DNA of 64,000 nt from Eucommia ulmoides (taxonomy: Eukaryota > Streptophyta > Magnoliopsida > Garryales > Eucommiaceae), in the NCBI GenBank assembly GCA_016647705.1, contig CM028335.1, forward strand, positions 14,467,905 through 14,531,904, given 5' to 3'. A program made the position numbers and the translations under genes. The notes under the pieces were generated by a model that made no database searches, had not been told where the DNA came from, and worked only from the letters and a program-made list of their open reading frames with translations. This document shows positions 11,176 through 24,245 of this stretch, piece after piece. The stretch's first letter is position 1, and every line of letters starts with the position of its first letter.

Positions 11176-13740
11176 TGTCACACCCCACCCTGGACACACG
11201 TCACCGTGGGGCCGGCGTGACGTCGACACGACCTTATCTTAACGTCAAACCTACTAGTAAACGACAAAGTGCATAAAAAAATATACAACCACAAATTCTG
11301 ACCATATACAATATCTCTAACTGGGGACACACCCGTCCCTGAATTATAATGACAACAAAAGTATAACAACAATGAAGCTTTCACAGGTTCGCCTTAGACA
11401 GCTCCTCCCAAAATATTTCTATACTACACCATCGCTGGACTCTACCTAGTGTCAGTAGGGGACCGACTCCTAGTTGTTATACCTGCGAGTGTACTGCCTT
11501 CTTAGTAAAATATTTTTAAAATAATAATGCATTCTAAATACTACCACAATTAAATATGGATCAAGCATAAATATATAAACCCCACATACCTGGTAAAATC
11601 TACAGTATATGAGCAGTGAAAATAAAGCGATATAGATAAGTTCCATCTAAATCCATCTAGTATAAAATCATACCAATCACCATAATAAATAATAAATCAC
11701 CCAATATAAGTAAAACACCACATCTCAAACCACCATTCCACCACAACACACACTGGCTAGCCATAGTGATCATTTTAACCTCACGATCGGGAGTTTGCAA
11801 CGGTACCGTACCATCCGTAGGATATGCCTTCCTACGAACACCCATCACTCCGCTGAAGTTGATAATCACTACGCAGTATAAACGTGTAACATCACTCTGT
11901 CGAAGCAGATAAACATCACTCCGCCGAAGCGGATAACATCACTCCGCCGAAGCGGATCACATCACTCTGCCGAAACAAATAAATACTATGGCATCGTCCA
12001 ATCAAAAACATCGTCAAATCAATAAAATCACTCTGCCGAAGCAGATAAATACTATAGCATTGTCAAATTAATAACGTCATCATCAATTCACAAACCAATA
12101 TTATCATCTAATCAATATCGTCAAATCTCAAACATCACCCTCTATTTCTAAAACTGATTTTTAATCCAAAATCAAATTTCTCATTTTTCTTTATAAAAAA
12201 CATCTGATTTCACCAAAACCATTTTCACATTCTTTTCGAAAACCATCGTAATCTCACGAAAATTCATTTTACCAACTCACCCAAAACCTGCTTGATCCAC
12301 AAAATTTTAAAAGCATCTAATGTAAATACAACCATTTTCTATCATAAATAGATATAAAAATAGTTTGGTAAGAAGACAGTACGCTCACCTGATTATCCGT
12401 TTTCGAAGACTTTAACCGCCTATTCTCTACCAGTACTCTGATGCCTGCGAACCTAATAGTGACAGGGCCTAAATTAATATTTTTATGTAAAAATAACCCA
12501 ACCATGAAATACAGACCCTAATTTTCATGATCTTTTATTCCCCGTATTTTATTATAAAATATTACTATTCAACTAATGTTACTCCGTTACGGTTTATTAT
12601 ATCAAATTTATTCATGTAAACGGTTTTACTATTTCCTATCACCATTTCAATTAAACAATTAAATACATATATTAAAGAAGTTCGAAATTCTACCTTTCCC
12701 GGATTTTTCGATGGCCGCGAGATTGGATTTTTATTTCTATTGGGGGGGTTTGTTCAATTTTTTTTCTTTTTTTCTTTTTCTTTTCCCATTTCTTTTTCTC
12801 CTGCTTCTATTTGCTGTTTTGCTGCAGCCGCCGCCGAGGAACCTACGATCATGCCATCTTCATTTACCGCCTCTGTCGGTCGGCCATCCCCAATCAATCA
12901 CACACAAACACACCCTCAAACGCCAAATACACGTATTCACCGTCACTGTCGTCTGATTCGCAACACATACACAGCACCCACAACACACACAGAGACTGTC
13001 CAACGATGATACACACACACACTCGTCGGAGGAGCACACACACACCGTCAAGACTGAAGAACAACCACACACACGCACCACTGGACCTCAGAACAAAACA
13101 CACACAATCACGCTCACCCCGCGAAGTCGACGGCACCCTCTCTCTCTCTACTCTCCACTCCGGCGCCAACCACCTATAACGACTATAAACACACAGAAAA
13201 CACGCCCACACACCCATGATCACGTACCCATAACTAAACACTTACATACACAACCGGAATTCATACTCCCACTCACCGACGACGACACTGTGACGATCGC
13301 CGATCATCCCCACCGTCTGCGCACACACACATACACCAACAACACTGAAGAATACACACACACTGCACGCGCGCACACATACGCATGCACTACTCTCTCT
13401 CTCTAAACTACACTCCGGCCAATTTCGGCGACGACGATGACGATCAAACACACACCACCGCCACCTCCGTCGACAAAACTCACTAACCGAACTTACCACA
13501 TACACCTACACCGCATCACACACACACACGACGAACATGTGACAACCCTACGCCACCGGACGATCGACGGCCCACCGACTCCCCCATCATCGGATGTTCT
13601 CTCTCTCTCCTTTCTCTTTCTCCGTTTTTGATTTTTCTTCCTCCTTTCTCTCGCGTGTCTGCATGTGTGTATATATATATATGTGTGTGAAAGATCGGCC
13701 ATGTATCCTCTTCGAGCTCCGTTTGCTTACACGTTGCATT

Positions 13741-13773
<33 letters not shown>

Positions 13774-14020
13774 GTGTGTGTGTGTAAACTGTTGGTTGTA
13801 GGAAAAACATATTAGTGTAATTACATTCATCCTCCCTCTATTTTGTTAAGTTTTGAATTAAACCCAAATTAATATTTAATATTTTAAAAATTATAAATTG
13901 ACCCCTAAAATATTTAAATCAAATAATAAATTAAGCCATCTACCCCATTATTTATTTATTTTATTATTATTTTTTTAAACTTTTTAAAATACGACTTTAA
14001 AAAAAAATCAGGGTCTTACA
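11176..14020 (-). mobile_element. Solo LTR of a Ty3/gypsy chromovirus-type element
   Basis: The plus strand starts TGTCACACCCCA and ends GGGTCTTACA, so on the minus strand the LTR runs TGTAAGACCC...TGTGACA, like those of elements A and B. The flanking five bases TTGAC occur at 11171-11175 and again at 14021-14025, a perfect target duplication. No internal region is present, so this is a solo LTR left by recombination between two LTRs. It is 2845 bases long and includes a minisatellite (11880-12060), (CA)n-rich tracts and (TG)n near its right end. The (CA)n tracts produce many His/Thr-rich ORFs that are not genes. It sits inside the inverted-repeat element. Confidence 0.9.
11880..12060. repeat. 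LTR minisatellite with hairpin unit
   Basis: About five units of the type ATCACTCCGCCGAAGCGGAT, roughly 22-27 bases apart, with decay at the right. Each unit contains TCCGC-CGAA-GCGGA, a short perfect hairpin. At a comparable place in the other LTRs here a different repeat is found. Confidence 0.7.
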
Positions 14021-14094
14021 TTGACCCCTTGAAGTTTAGATGTCTTTTCAAACTAATCCTAATGAATGGAAAGACCAAAATACCCTTAAACTAA

Positions 14095-14290
14095 CGTTGA
14101 CAATTAGCTTAACTTCATAGAATTTGCTTCAGGGGCCAATTGGACACTATTTTGAAATGTCAATGGTCAAATTGTTGAATTACAAAAGTTATGGGTCAAT
14201 TGGACACCCAAGACATTTGTCAGGGACCAAAAAGGTCTTTATCTCTTTATCAAATAATCTTCTGATATTTTCAGTACTTAAAATTAAGTA
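14095..14290 (-). repeat. Inverted repeat, right arm
   Basis: Inverse partner of 9240-9445. It ends in the same 'gacatttgtcagggaccaa' block and runs on to the right terminus of the composite element. Confidence 0.7.
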
Positions 14291-14340
14291 CTTAAATTTT
14301 CAGCACTTAATTTTTAAGTGGTTATCAAACTTGCCCTTAC

Positions 14341-14849
14341 TTGGCACAATTTTGTCAAACTCTGAAATTTACACTCAAAAATTCCAAGAGTGAATGGTAT
14401 ATAATGTGCGTTAATCACATTATTCTTTCAAAATTAGGAAACAAAAATGCTTATTTGAAAAAAAATGAAACTTTATAATTATTGTGATAATTTATGAATT
14501 GTGTTTTTAGTAGGATAATATGTAAATATTTCCTAGAAATAATTGCAAAATGTTGTAACTACCTTTTAAATTTTGTGGCCTTTTAAAATCAAAGAAACAA
14601 ATTGTAGGTTAGGCAAAAATGATTTTGAAGTTATTTTTAAGTTAAATTATTTATGTGATTTAGTCATTGATTGAGATGTTTTTATATACCACTACGTTCT
14701 TCATAGCAAGAAGATAAACACAATACATGGATTTGTTAAAAATGATTAAGAAGTGAATAAGAATTTGTTTTCCAAAATAGTCCTCTAAATTTAATTGAAA
14801 TATGTAAAATGAGTAATAACAAATTGATGTATGAAAAACAATTAAGCCA
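14341..14849. other. AT-rich stretch without a gene
   Basis: I see no ORF of interest or recognised repeat here. Confidence 0.5.
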
Positions 14850-14858
14850 TATTTATAA

Positions 14859-15068
14859 GGGTTAATAGCACTTTACCCCCGATGGTTTGGCCAATTTTTA
14901 CTTTATCCCCCTGTAGTTTGGAAATCGTCACTTATCCCCATGTGGTCAGATATTTGTTACACTTGCCCTCCTATATCAAATCTAACCACATGAGGGTAAG
15001 TGGTGATTTTCAAATTATAGATGGTAAGTACAAATTGGTCAAACCATAGGGTAAAGTTTAATTAACCC
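14859..15068. mobile_element. Mutator-like MITE
   Basis: A 210-base fold-back element. The left end reads GGGTTAATAGCACTTTACCC, and the right end is its inverse with a few changes (…CTTTAATTAACCC reversed). The whole element forms a long imperfect hairpin. It is flanked by the nine bases TATTTATAA on both sides (14850-14858 and 15069-15077). A perfect 9-base duplication is the mark of Mutator-type transposition. It has no coding capacity. Confidence 0.85.
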
Positions 15069-15077
15069 TATTTATAA

Positions 15078-15359
15078 TACATGTTTGGATTCTAGAATTG
15101 GATTTAGGTTTGGACTTGGATTGATCCAAGTAGAGAGTGTTATTTGAAGAATTGTTTTTTTTTTTTTTAAATAATTCTAGTAATTTTTTTAACCAAATAA
15201 GATTTTTTGTTTCATATTTGAAACTCATTTACTAAGGAGTTACGTGTGAGTAATATTTAGGGGATTTAAATGAAACATTTGGTGTGTCAGAATTACAAAG
15301 GTTTGACTTGTCATTTAAGCATAAAACCTTGGACATCTTGCACACTTTAAGTCTATGTT
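15078..15359. other. AT-rich flank of element A
   Basis: No gene or repeat that I recognise. Its last base and the next four form the left target copy (GAATT) of element A. Confidence 0.5.
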
Positions 15360-15959
15360 GAATTTGTCACAACCCACCCCGGACACCCGTCATCCCAAGG
15401 CCGGCGTGACGACAACATGACATCACCTATTACATATACTACTTCTTATACATCAAAAAGTGCATACATTACTATACAATTCATTATACAAGACATAAAT
15501 AATCTTTTTCTTACATATGGTTCACCTTTAAACAGCTCAACTCAAAATTATTCCCAGATGACTCCACCTAATGCCAATAGGGGACCGTCTCCTAAAAGAT
15601 TCACCTGCAAGTGTACTTCCTTCTTAGTAAAAAATTATTTTTTTAACATAACAATAATACATTATAAATAATACAACATTTAAATGGATCAAGCGTAAAT
15701 ATATATATCCACCACACAGTTGGTAAAATCTCCAGTATCAAATAAGCAGTGAAAGTAAAGCAGTATAATTAAGTTTCCAAACACCATAATCAATAATAAA
15801 TCATCCAATATATATAAAACACCCCAACTCAAACACACATCTCAATCCCATACCCACCGGCTAAGCCATAGTGATCGTTTTAACCTCACGATCGGGAGTT
15901 ACAACAGTACCGTAACCGTAGGATATACCTTCCTAGCGGACCTAACTGCGCAGATCACA

Positions 15960-16195
15960 GCCTACCGGACGTCTTCGGAGGCCATAATATAAATCACCAC
16001 ATAATATCGATCACCAAATATAAATAACCACATGCTGGACCACCTTCCGAACATGACATAATATAAATCACCACCTGCCGAACCACCCTCCGGACAGGAC
16101 ATAAACTATGGCATAATCAACTCAAATCACAATCAATATCCATATGCCGAACCACCCTCCAGACAGACCATAATATAAATCACCACCTGCCAAAT
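15960..16195. repeat. LTR minisatellite (GGACCACCCTCCGGAC type)
   Basis: Units contain a 'cacctgcCGGACCACCCTCCGgacag' type core with an adjoining 'ataatataaatcacca' spacer, roughly 40-60 bases apart. The core has a small inverted repeat (CCGGA...TCCGG). The same array recurs in the other LTR of A (about 22370-22580) and in the solo LTR at 29041 (about 29715-29945). Confidence 0.65.
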
Positions 16196-16432
16196 TAATA
16201 ACACCGTCAAATCACCAACATCCACCTCATTTCCAAAATCGATTTAATTCAAAAATCATGTTTTTCCCACATTTTATCAAAACCACCAAATCCAACAGAT
16301 TTATTTATAAAGTCTTTCTTTTTAAAACCCAACCAATTCAATGGAAATTCATTTTGTCAACTCACCCACAACTGGCTTGATCTATATTATTTATAAAATC
16401 ATACAATCCAAGTAAAACCATTTCTCACACGC

Positions 16433-16491
<59 letters not shown>

Positions 16492-16884
16492 TGGCAAGAT
16501 GACAGTACACTCACCTGATATCCGTTTTCGTAAACTTTAACCGACTATCCCCTATCTGAACTCCGGTGCCTGCGAACCTAACGGTGACAGGGCCTAAATT
16601 AATATTTTTGTATAAAACAAACTAATCACGCCATGAAATCCTAGTTTCCTTAATTTTCTATTTCCCATATTTTATTACGAAAATAACTATTCAACTAGTA
16701 TCGCTTCGTTACGGTTTACTATATATAAACTTTGTTCTTATAAACAATTCTCATTATTTGTTTTCCATCATTTTGACAACTTCGACGCTAGTAATTAAAT
16801 TAACAAATCACGAAATTTTAACGAGAAACGTTACCCACTCCAAATCGGTTGTCGACCTCAACACGAATTCCTTGATTTTTGCTT

Positions 16885-17070
16885 ACTGCTGCCTACCGCC
16901 TAAGCGGACGATCCACCGCCTAGGCGAACGAGCTCCTTTACAGTTCTGAGTTACACACTGACGACCTACCGCCTAGGCGAGAAACTTCCGCCTAGGCGAA
17001 CTTTCTCTCATTCTGCATATTGATCTACCACCGCCTAAGCAAACTTTCCACTGCCTAAGCAGGCATTCCT
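16885..17070. repeat. Cluster of CGCCTAGGCG palindromes in the LTR
   Basis: Six variants of CCGCCTAGGCGAAC or CCGCCTAAGCGGAC at irregular spacing. The cluster is repeated in the other LTR at about 23250-23425. It lies upstream of (CA)n DNA in a part of the LTR where regulatory sites could lie; that role is only inferred. Confidence 0.55.
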
Positions 17071-17794
17071 CCTCCCTTCTGCTCTGTTTTGTCTTCTTTT
17101 TTTTCCAGCCGACCACTCTTTCTCTCCTCACTAACTCCGGCAGTCACCACCACTAATTGCTCGCACACAACCAACACCCACCAACCAAACAACCAGCCAA
17201 CAACCAACCACCACCCCCATCTGAAACAAAAATAAAATGGAAACAGACATGGAACGGGAGCAGAAACAGAACGAAAACAGTAACAAGGAACACACACACA
17301 CACACACTTACCGGCGACGAGGCATACACACCGCAAGCCCACACACGCTGATGGAACGTGCAAACCCACCACCGGTGACCCTTCTCTCTCTCATTTCTCT
17401 TCCTTTCTCTCCCTTCCTTCTCTTCCTTTCTCTCTCTTCGATTCCAGACCCTTCTTCCCATCTCTATCATATATGTGTGTATATATATATGTGTAAGAGG
17501 TCACCAACCGGACAGTGCCCATGCCTCCACCCATGATTTTACCCATCCCCCAATCTCTCTCTCTCTATATATATATAAAATGAAGATATTTTTGAAATAT
17601 TACACAAACCTCCCTTATATTTTGTTGTGGTAGCAATTAAACCCAAATCTATGTTTTAATGTTTATAAAAATTTCAATACAACCCCTTAAAAATTTTAAT
17701 TCACATAATTAATATCGTAGTCCCCCCTGATATTTTCAAAATATTTTTAAAACGCGACTTAAATTATTCGTATATAACAAATCGCGGTCTTACA

Positions 17795-20700
17795 ACACTT
17801 CTCTCCTAAAAGAAATTTCGTCCCAAAATTTTCGTCAATCTACTAGTATGACAAAGTCTCATCACATGGTTATGTTCGCCTCACATGATTTTAGAACAAC
17901 TACTTCCTATTTAGGGTCTCATAATCACAAATCGCCCAAAAATTTTATAATCAACAGTTTTCGTTAAAACATATTTATCCATTGCAACATTTCCATTTGC
18001 AGTAGTCCATATTATATCCAACACCCAACAAACAGGGTGCACTTGGTCGGTCACGCTCAACACAGACATCCAACTGTCGAAGAATCTCATGTTTCTAACT
18101 GCTTTCGCTGCGCTACTCTGATAAACATCACTATCAACAATAATATTTGTTGAAAAAAAAAAAAAGGACAAGTTTTCCATAGCCAACAATACTCATCACC
18201 AATCTCATACGCACTTTCATAAGCACAAATAGCCCCCCAAAAAAAATCATTAACTTCCATATCTATCTTAGAATCTCCAATACCTTTATAAATGTTTTTC
18301 TAATATCATCGTTAACTAATTATTTCGAAAATACGCCAAACCACCTAGAGACATTTTAAACTCTATCCAAAACATATCAATGTCCCTCAAAACACCTTGA
18401 TATTACTAAATCATATTATTACGTCTCAAATTACATCAAACGGGTCATCTATAAGAATTCCTTTCATGCATCCACATTTAATCACATCCCTGACAAGGTC
18501 ATGTGCTCTAATTCCCTTTCAATCTACCTAACATACTTCCAACATACATTCACATATAATTACGAATCGAAGAACATAGATACGTCCTATTTACAAAAAA
18601 AATCAGTACATCTCAAAAGTCATTAGTTACTGACTGTAAAATATTTTCTCATGAGTACAAATCAACTCATGGACATTTCGAGTTATTCTTTTTCTCAAGA
18701 AATCTTAATGGCATGCCATCTCCGCTTATTATTACCAGTGATTAAATACATCTAGCTCTGTTTTTTTTTTTTCTATCTCAATTCGGTCGATTTGATTAAC
18801 GTCCTGCATCCTTTTCATATAGGGCTTTATACGATACCACATTTTGATCATCAATAAGGTATTTATTATTTTAAACAAATTCCATCAGTGTCAAAAAATT
18901 AGCCTTACTATTAGAAAATTCCGAAACGCAACTCCTCAACATAGCTTCCACCATGTGACTCGCACTTCTTGATAAACCGTTAATCCACAAATGAAATGAG
19001 GTATGAATTTCCAATTAAGCACCTTAAGGAGTACGAAAATTTAACCCGAACGATAAAATAACTATCATCTTCTGTTACTACAGTTTCCCCTATATAGCTT
19101 TTCCAATAAAGAATTATTACTTGGGATTTACTACCCAACTTTTTATGTAAAAAATAAAAATAAAAATGCCAATTTAAGTTAACACCCTTCACTATTGCAT
19201 GAGTTTCCTCCACGAACTGTTCATACACTGACGGCTTACTTCATTTTGATAACAATTATTATCCATATCACAATACGGCGACAACACTTATGATTTCAGA
19301 ATTCTATTTTCGAAATTTCGAATAACTGATTAATAAAATTCCAAGTCACTAATCCTTATCATTTTTTATTTAAAGGAATATCTTATCCCATCTTAATTTA
19401 ATATTTGCATTGAATTGGTGCATCATGCAATCGAACAATCCCATCAACACATATATGTATATATACTGGGTATACGCACTAGGAGAATATTCCTCGAATT
19501 ACTCTCCCCTTTTCCTTCTGGAAAAGGTCAAAGTTACAAAAACCCACCTAGAGATTACACTATCTTTCAACCTTAACTAAATAAAAACGCCTAATTACAA
19601 ATACTGTGATTTTCCATTTCCGTTACAAATTAATAAAATACTTACACAATTTCAATAATTTAGCATCACCAGGCATTGCATACATTATTCTATTCACCTC
19701 TTTTAAGGTCTCTTCCGTCAATTGGCATTGTTAACCCTACACACTTTTATTTCCAAAATCTCACAACTTCATCATTCGTTTGGACACACATTTCAGTTCT
19801 ACAGTCAATTCCCTATGGTGTCACAAAACCTTCTTAGCTGGACGTCCGACTCTCACATCAATGCCGTTTTCGAAACAAATTTTCACACAGCATTACCATC
19901 TGACTAACCACCCAGTACTTATAAGGGTCTCAACTCAACCCATAATTTAATATAGACAACCAACTTACCAACTTCCGACCCAAAGTTTTTGCTATAGCCA
20001 GACCTACGACTAAAGCACAAATCCCGTCATACTGAAAATGTCGCTAAACATCAAAACAAATACAATCTCTACTAGTTTCAAAAAGGTTTCAAGTTTCCAG
20101 TCACAAGTTTTAGACCTTCTCCATATTTCGTCAACCCATCACTTCGACTCTCTTTGTATTTACTTGAATATTATGCCTTAAGAACACTAGCTCCAAAATC
20201 ACCACTCCAACCAACCAATACTCATATTTATTACATTTAACATACAATTTGCTTTTCTCTTAGCATTTGTAACATACTCTAGAAATATTCTACAAGTTCT
20301 TTTCTACTCTCGACCGAGTTACCGTATTCATCACATCATAGTCTCTAACCTTCAACTAATAATTCCCTCAATCTAATATCCTGGTCTTTTGCAAGTCGAT
20401 TTAACAAACTATCCATTCTAACCGATAAGTACCACACTGGATTTTCCTGGATAAAACACCAGGTCCACATAAGTCATGAGTTAATGATCCAAATTATTGT
20501 AACGATCTGGTCTCCTAGGGCCGTCACAAGGCTTCTCTTATAGGGACTTTCTAAACCGAAAGCTAATTTACTCACATTTCTACTATTCGGCCAAATTTTT
20601 CATTTCTAACACCGTGGTGACCACCTTTAAAGTCCTCAAAGTTAAAAATTTCAAATCCCAGAATCCTGTATTTTATCAATACAATTATATTTAGCCAACT

Positions 20701-21731
20701 TAATGAGCCGAACATTCACCCCTTAAGATTATAGAACTCATTTTTACAACAACTATGGTTACTAATCATGTTTGCTAGCACTTTAACGTTTCTTTTAGAA
20801 ACTACATGGGAAAATCCCTAGCTACTAAAATATCCACCACCTAATTTGTTCTGACTAGTGCCCGATACCTACCGACCATAACCTAATAACCTTTATTTAA
20901 CACTTTTCTGACCTCTCGAACTCATTATCAAACCAACTGGGGTACTAATTTTTCCTTCCCAACAATACACCCTTCGATTCTTTTAAACTTTGGCTCTACC
21001 TCAAACAAACGAACTCTATTTATGCGCACTTATTTTTCATCCAGACTCAAATTCTCGTCTATTTTCTACATATCATTTTCTATTACGCTTGTTATATCTA
21101 CAAGTTTCATAAACTTTTGCTTTACTTTCCCGTCGATCTAGAACATACTACCTTCTTGTCCCAAATTTTCTCACATCCTTAATTTTTTTTTTTTTTAACT
21201 AATGTAACTCTCTTTGTTTTAATATCATTATAAGATGCCTTTCATATTGCCTAGAGGGCGACATTATACTTACTTGAATGTCATTTCGTATTCCAACTTT
21301 AATGTGTTATGTTATACAAGCTAATATTTTAATAACGACTTATTAGATGACTTATTGGGTGCCACCGATAGTTATCTCATCGCCACCCAATACGCATGTA
21401 ATCGTTACTCATATAAAATGCCACATTTTCCAATTATTAATACTCCCACACTCGTGATTCACCCATGACCACTACCAATAACACAACACCACCCGAATCC
21501 ACCAACTGACAATATCACATTTTGTCGCATCACTACCCACCAACAAGACAACCCTCCAAGCACAGAGCCAATGCACTAACTAATGTAACGAAAGAACTAA
21601 TACTCACGTATCTAATTCACCTATTAACACCCTATCTTATGTCCCCTACTGACTAGACGACTGGCACGTCCTCCTATCTCATGGTCTTCTACTGAACCAA
21701 CCACTGAAAAGTCTACAGAACCTATAACCTA
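17795..21731 (-). pseudogene. pol remnants of element A
   Basis: No long ORF survives, but fragments align with element B when read on the minus strand. About 20790-20930 corresponds to the stretch after the protease (a decayed match to the ARKLLKKG region). About 20100-20420 is reverse transcriptase, in which the upstream block is fused directly to the block around 'LREKQ...LYAKFNKCEF', without the catalytic Asp-Asp segment. About 18780-19220 matches integrase core (an 'MEFV..N' and 'YKALY' signature). The 3' end next to the LTR has a purine-rich tract (reverse of 17797-17810) as expected for second-strand priming. The part just inside the 5' LTR is an untranslated leader and then very short remnants where gag should be. 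Confidence 0.75.
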
Positions 21732-21744
21732 GGCTCTGATACCA
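21732..21744 (-). other. Primer-binding site of element A (initiator Met tRNA)
   Basis: Minus strand reads TGGTATCAGAGCC, the usual plant match to the 3' end of initiator methionine tRNA, four bases (ATTT) inside the 5' LTR. Confidence 0.9.
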
Positions 21745-21748
21745 AAAT

Positions 21749-23836
21749 TGTCACAACCTGCCCCGGACACCCGTCATCCCAGGGCCGGCGTGACGACAAC
21801 ATGACATCACCTATTACATATACTACTTCTTATACATCAAAAAGTACATACATTACTATACAATTCATTATACAAGACATACATAATCTTTTTCTTTCAT
21901 ATGATTCATCTTTAAACAACTCAACTCAAAATTATTCCCAGATGACTCCACTTAATGCCAGTAGGGGACTGTCTCTTAAAAGATTCACCTCCAAGTGTAC
22001 TGCCTTCTTAGTAAAAAATTATTTTTTTAACATAACAATAATACATTATAAATAATACAACATTTAAATGGATCAAGCGTAAATATATATATCCACCACA
22101 CAGTTGGTAAAGTCTCCAGTATCAAATAAGCAGTGAAAGTAAAGTAGTATAATTAAGTTTTCAAACACCATAATCAATAATAAATCACCCAATATATATA
22201 TATAAAACACCCCAACTCAAACATACATCTCAATCCCATACCCACCGGCTAAGCCATAGTGATCGTTTTAACCTCACGATCGGGAGTTGTAACGGTACCG
22301 TAATCATCCGTAGGATATGCCTTCCTAGCGAACCTAACTGCGTAGATCACCGCCTACCGGACATCTTCGGAGGCCATAATATAAATCACCACATAATATC
22401 GATCACCAAATATAAATCATCACCTGCTGGACCACCCTCCGAACAGGACATAATATAAATCACCACCTGCCGGACCACCCTCTGTACAGGACATAAACTA
22501 TGACATAGTCAACTCAAATCACAATCAATATTCATATGCCGGACCACCCTCCGGACAGACCATAATATAAATCACCACCTGCCAAATTAATAACATTGTC
22601 AAATCACCAACATCCACCTCATTTCCAAAATCGATTTAATTCAAAATCATGTTTTTCCCACCTTTTATTAAAACCACCAAATCCAACAGATTTATTTATA
22701 AAGTCTTTCTTTTTAAAACCCAAACAATTCAATGGAAATCCATTTTACCAACTCATCCACAATTGGCTTGATCCATATTATTTATAAAATCATACAATCC
22801 AAGTAAAACCATTTCTCACACGCATTATATATATATAAAAATAGTTTGGCAAAAAGACAGTACACTTACCTGATATCCGCTTTCGTAAACTTTAACCGAC
22901 TATCCCCTATCCGAACTCCGGTGCCTGCGAACCTAACGGTGACAAGGCCTAAATTAATATTTTTGTATAAAACAAACTAATCACGCCATGAAATCTTAGT
23001 TTCCTTAATTTCCTATTTCCCATCTTTTATTACGAAAAATAACTATTCAACTAGTATCGCTTCGTTACGGTTTACTATATATAAACTTTGTTCTTATAAA
23101 CAATTCTCATTATTTGTTTTCCATAATTTCGACAACTTTGACACTAGTCATTAAATTAACAAATCATGAAATTTTAACGAGAAACGTTACCCGCTCCGAA
23201 TCGGTTGTCGACCTCAACACGAATTCCTTGATTTTTGCTTACTGCTGCCTACCACCTAAGCAGACGATCCACCGCCTAGGCGAACGAGCTCCTTTACAAT
23301 TCTGAGTTACACACTGATGACCCACCGCCTAGGCGAGAAACTTTCGCCTAGGTGAACTTTCTCTCATTCTGCACACTGATCTACCACCGCCTAGGCAAAC
23401 TTTCCATCGCCTAAGCGGGCGCTCCTCTTCCCTTCTACTCTATTTTGTCATTTGTTTTCCAGCCGACCACTCTCTCTCTCCTCACTAACTCCGGCAGTCA
23501 CCACCACCAATTGCTCGCACACAACCAACACCTACCAACCAAACAACCAGCCAACAACCGACCACTACCCCCATCTGAAACAAAAATAAAACGGAAACAA
23601 ACATGGAACGGGAGCAAAAACAGAATGAAAACAGTAATAAGGAACACACACACACACACACTTACCGGCGATGAGGCATACACACCGCAAGCCCACACAC
23701 GCCGATGGAACGTGCAAACCCACCGCCGGTGACCCTTCTCTCTCTCATTTTCTCGTCTTTTCTCTCCCTTCCTTCTCTTCCTTTCTCTCTCTTCGGTTCC
23801 AAACCCTTCTTCCCATCTCTATCATGTATGTGTGTG

Positions 23837-23896
<60 letters not shown>

Positions 23897-23947
23897 CTCA
23901 CCGGCAGGACAGTGCCCATGCCTCCACCCATCATTTTACCCATCCCC

Positions 23948-24025
<78 letters not shown>

Positions 24026-24240
24026 AAGATATTTTTGAAATATTACAGAAACCTCCCTTATATTTTGTTGTGGTAGCAATTAAACCCAAATTTATGTTTT
24101 AATGTTTATAAAAATTTCAATACAACCCCTTAAAAATTTTAATTCACATAATTAATATCGTAGTCCTCCCCCCGATATTTTCAAAATATTTTTTAAAACG
24201 TGACTTAAATTATTCGTATATAACAAATCGGGGTCTTACA
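21749..24240 (-). repeat. 5' LTR of element A
   Basis: Right-hand LTR, the partner of 15365-17794, with the same minisatellite, CGCCTAGGCG cluster and (CA)n tract. It differs by longer (TG)n at 23856-23885, (TC)n and (TA)n (about 23951-24020). These simple repeats explain the Tyr/Ile- and Cys/Val-rich ORFs here. Confidence 0.9.
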
Positions 24241-24245
24241 GAATT

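Larger units (their letters stand above)
8687..14340. mobile_element. Composite terminal-inverted-repeat element split by a solo LTR
   Basis: The left end reads GGGCGTGTTTGATAA and the right end reads TTATCAAACTTGCCC, its near inverse. Just inside, both arms carry AT-rich TTAAGTACTTAA-type palindromes, and further in lies a strong inverted repeat (9240-9445 against 14095-14290). Removing the solo LTR (11176-14020 plus one target copy) leaves about 2.8 kb with no transposase. The middle is the palindromic TTTCGAAA array and a T-rich tandem repeat. Such ends occur on non-autonomous hAT- or Mutator-like elements. I could not find a convincing flanking duplication, so the superfamily is open and the outer limits are approximate. 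Confidence 0.5.
15365..17794 (-). repeat. 3' LTR of element A
   Basis: Left-hand LTR. It contains a palindromic minisatellite (15960-16195), a (TA)n tract near 16433-16488, a cluster of CGCCTAGGCG motifs (16890-17070) and a (CA)n tract near 17288. The His/Thr-rich ORFs over the (CA)n part are artefacts. Confidence 0.9.
15365..24240 (-). mobile_element. Ty3/gypsy chromovirus-type retrotransposon A (defective)
   Basis: A structurally complete but non-coding element on the minus strand. Left and right LTRs are 2430 and 2492 bases, bounded by TGTCAC and TCTTACA on the plus strand. The internal region is 3954 bases. The five bases GAATT flank it on both sides (15360-15364 and 24241-24245). A primer-binding site for initiator methionine tRNA adjoins the right (5') LTR. 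The LTRs agree closely by eye, with about nine differences in their first 180 bases, so insertion is fairly old. The internal region is too short for gag plus pol and shares its deletions with element B. Long LTRs and a chromodomain in the related element B suggest the Tekay/Del chromovirus group. Confidence 0.9.

Noticed and set aside
12711-13830. Many ORFs rich in His/Thr or Cys/Val
   Set aside because: They follow (CA)n and (GT)n tracts inside the solo LTR; several frames overlap on both strands and none shows a domain. The same applies at 17055-17536, 23445-24026, 30808-31790, 53486-54555 and 60188-61355.
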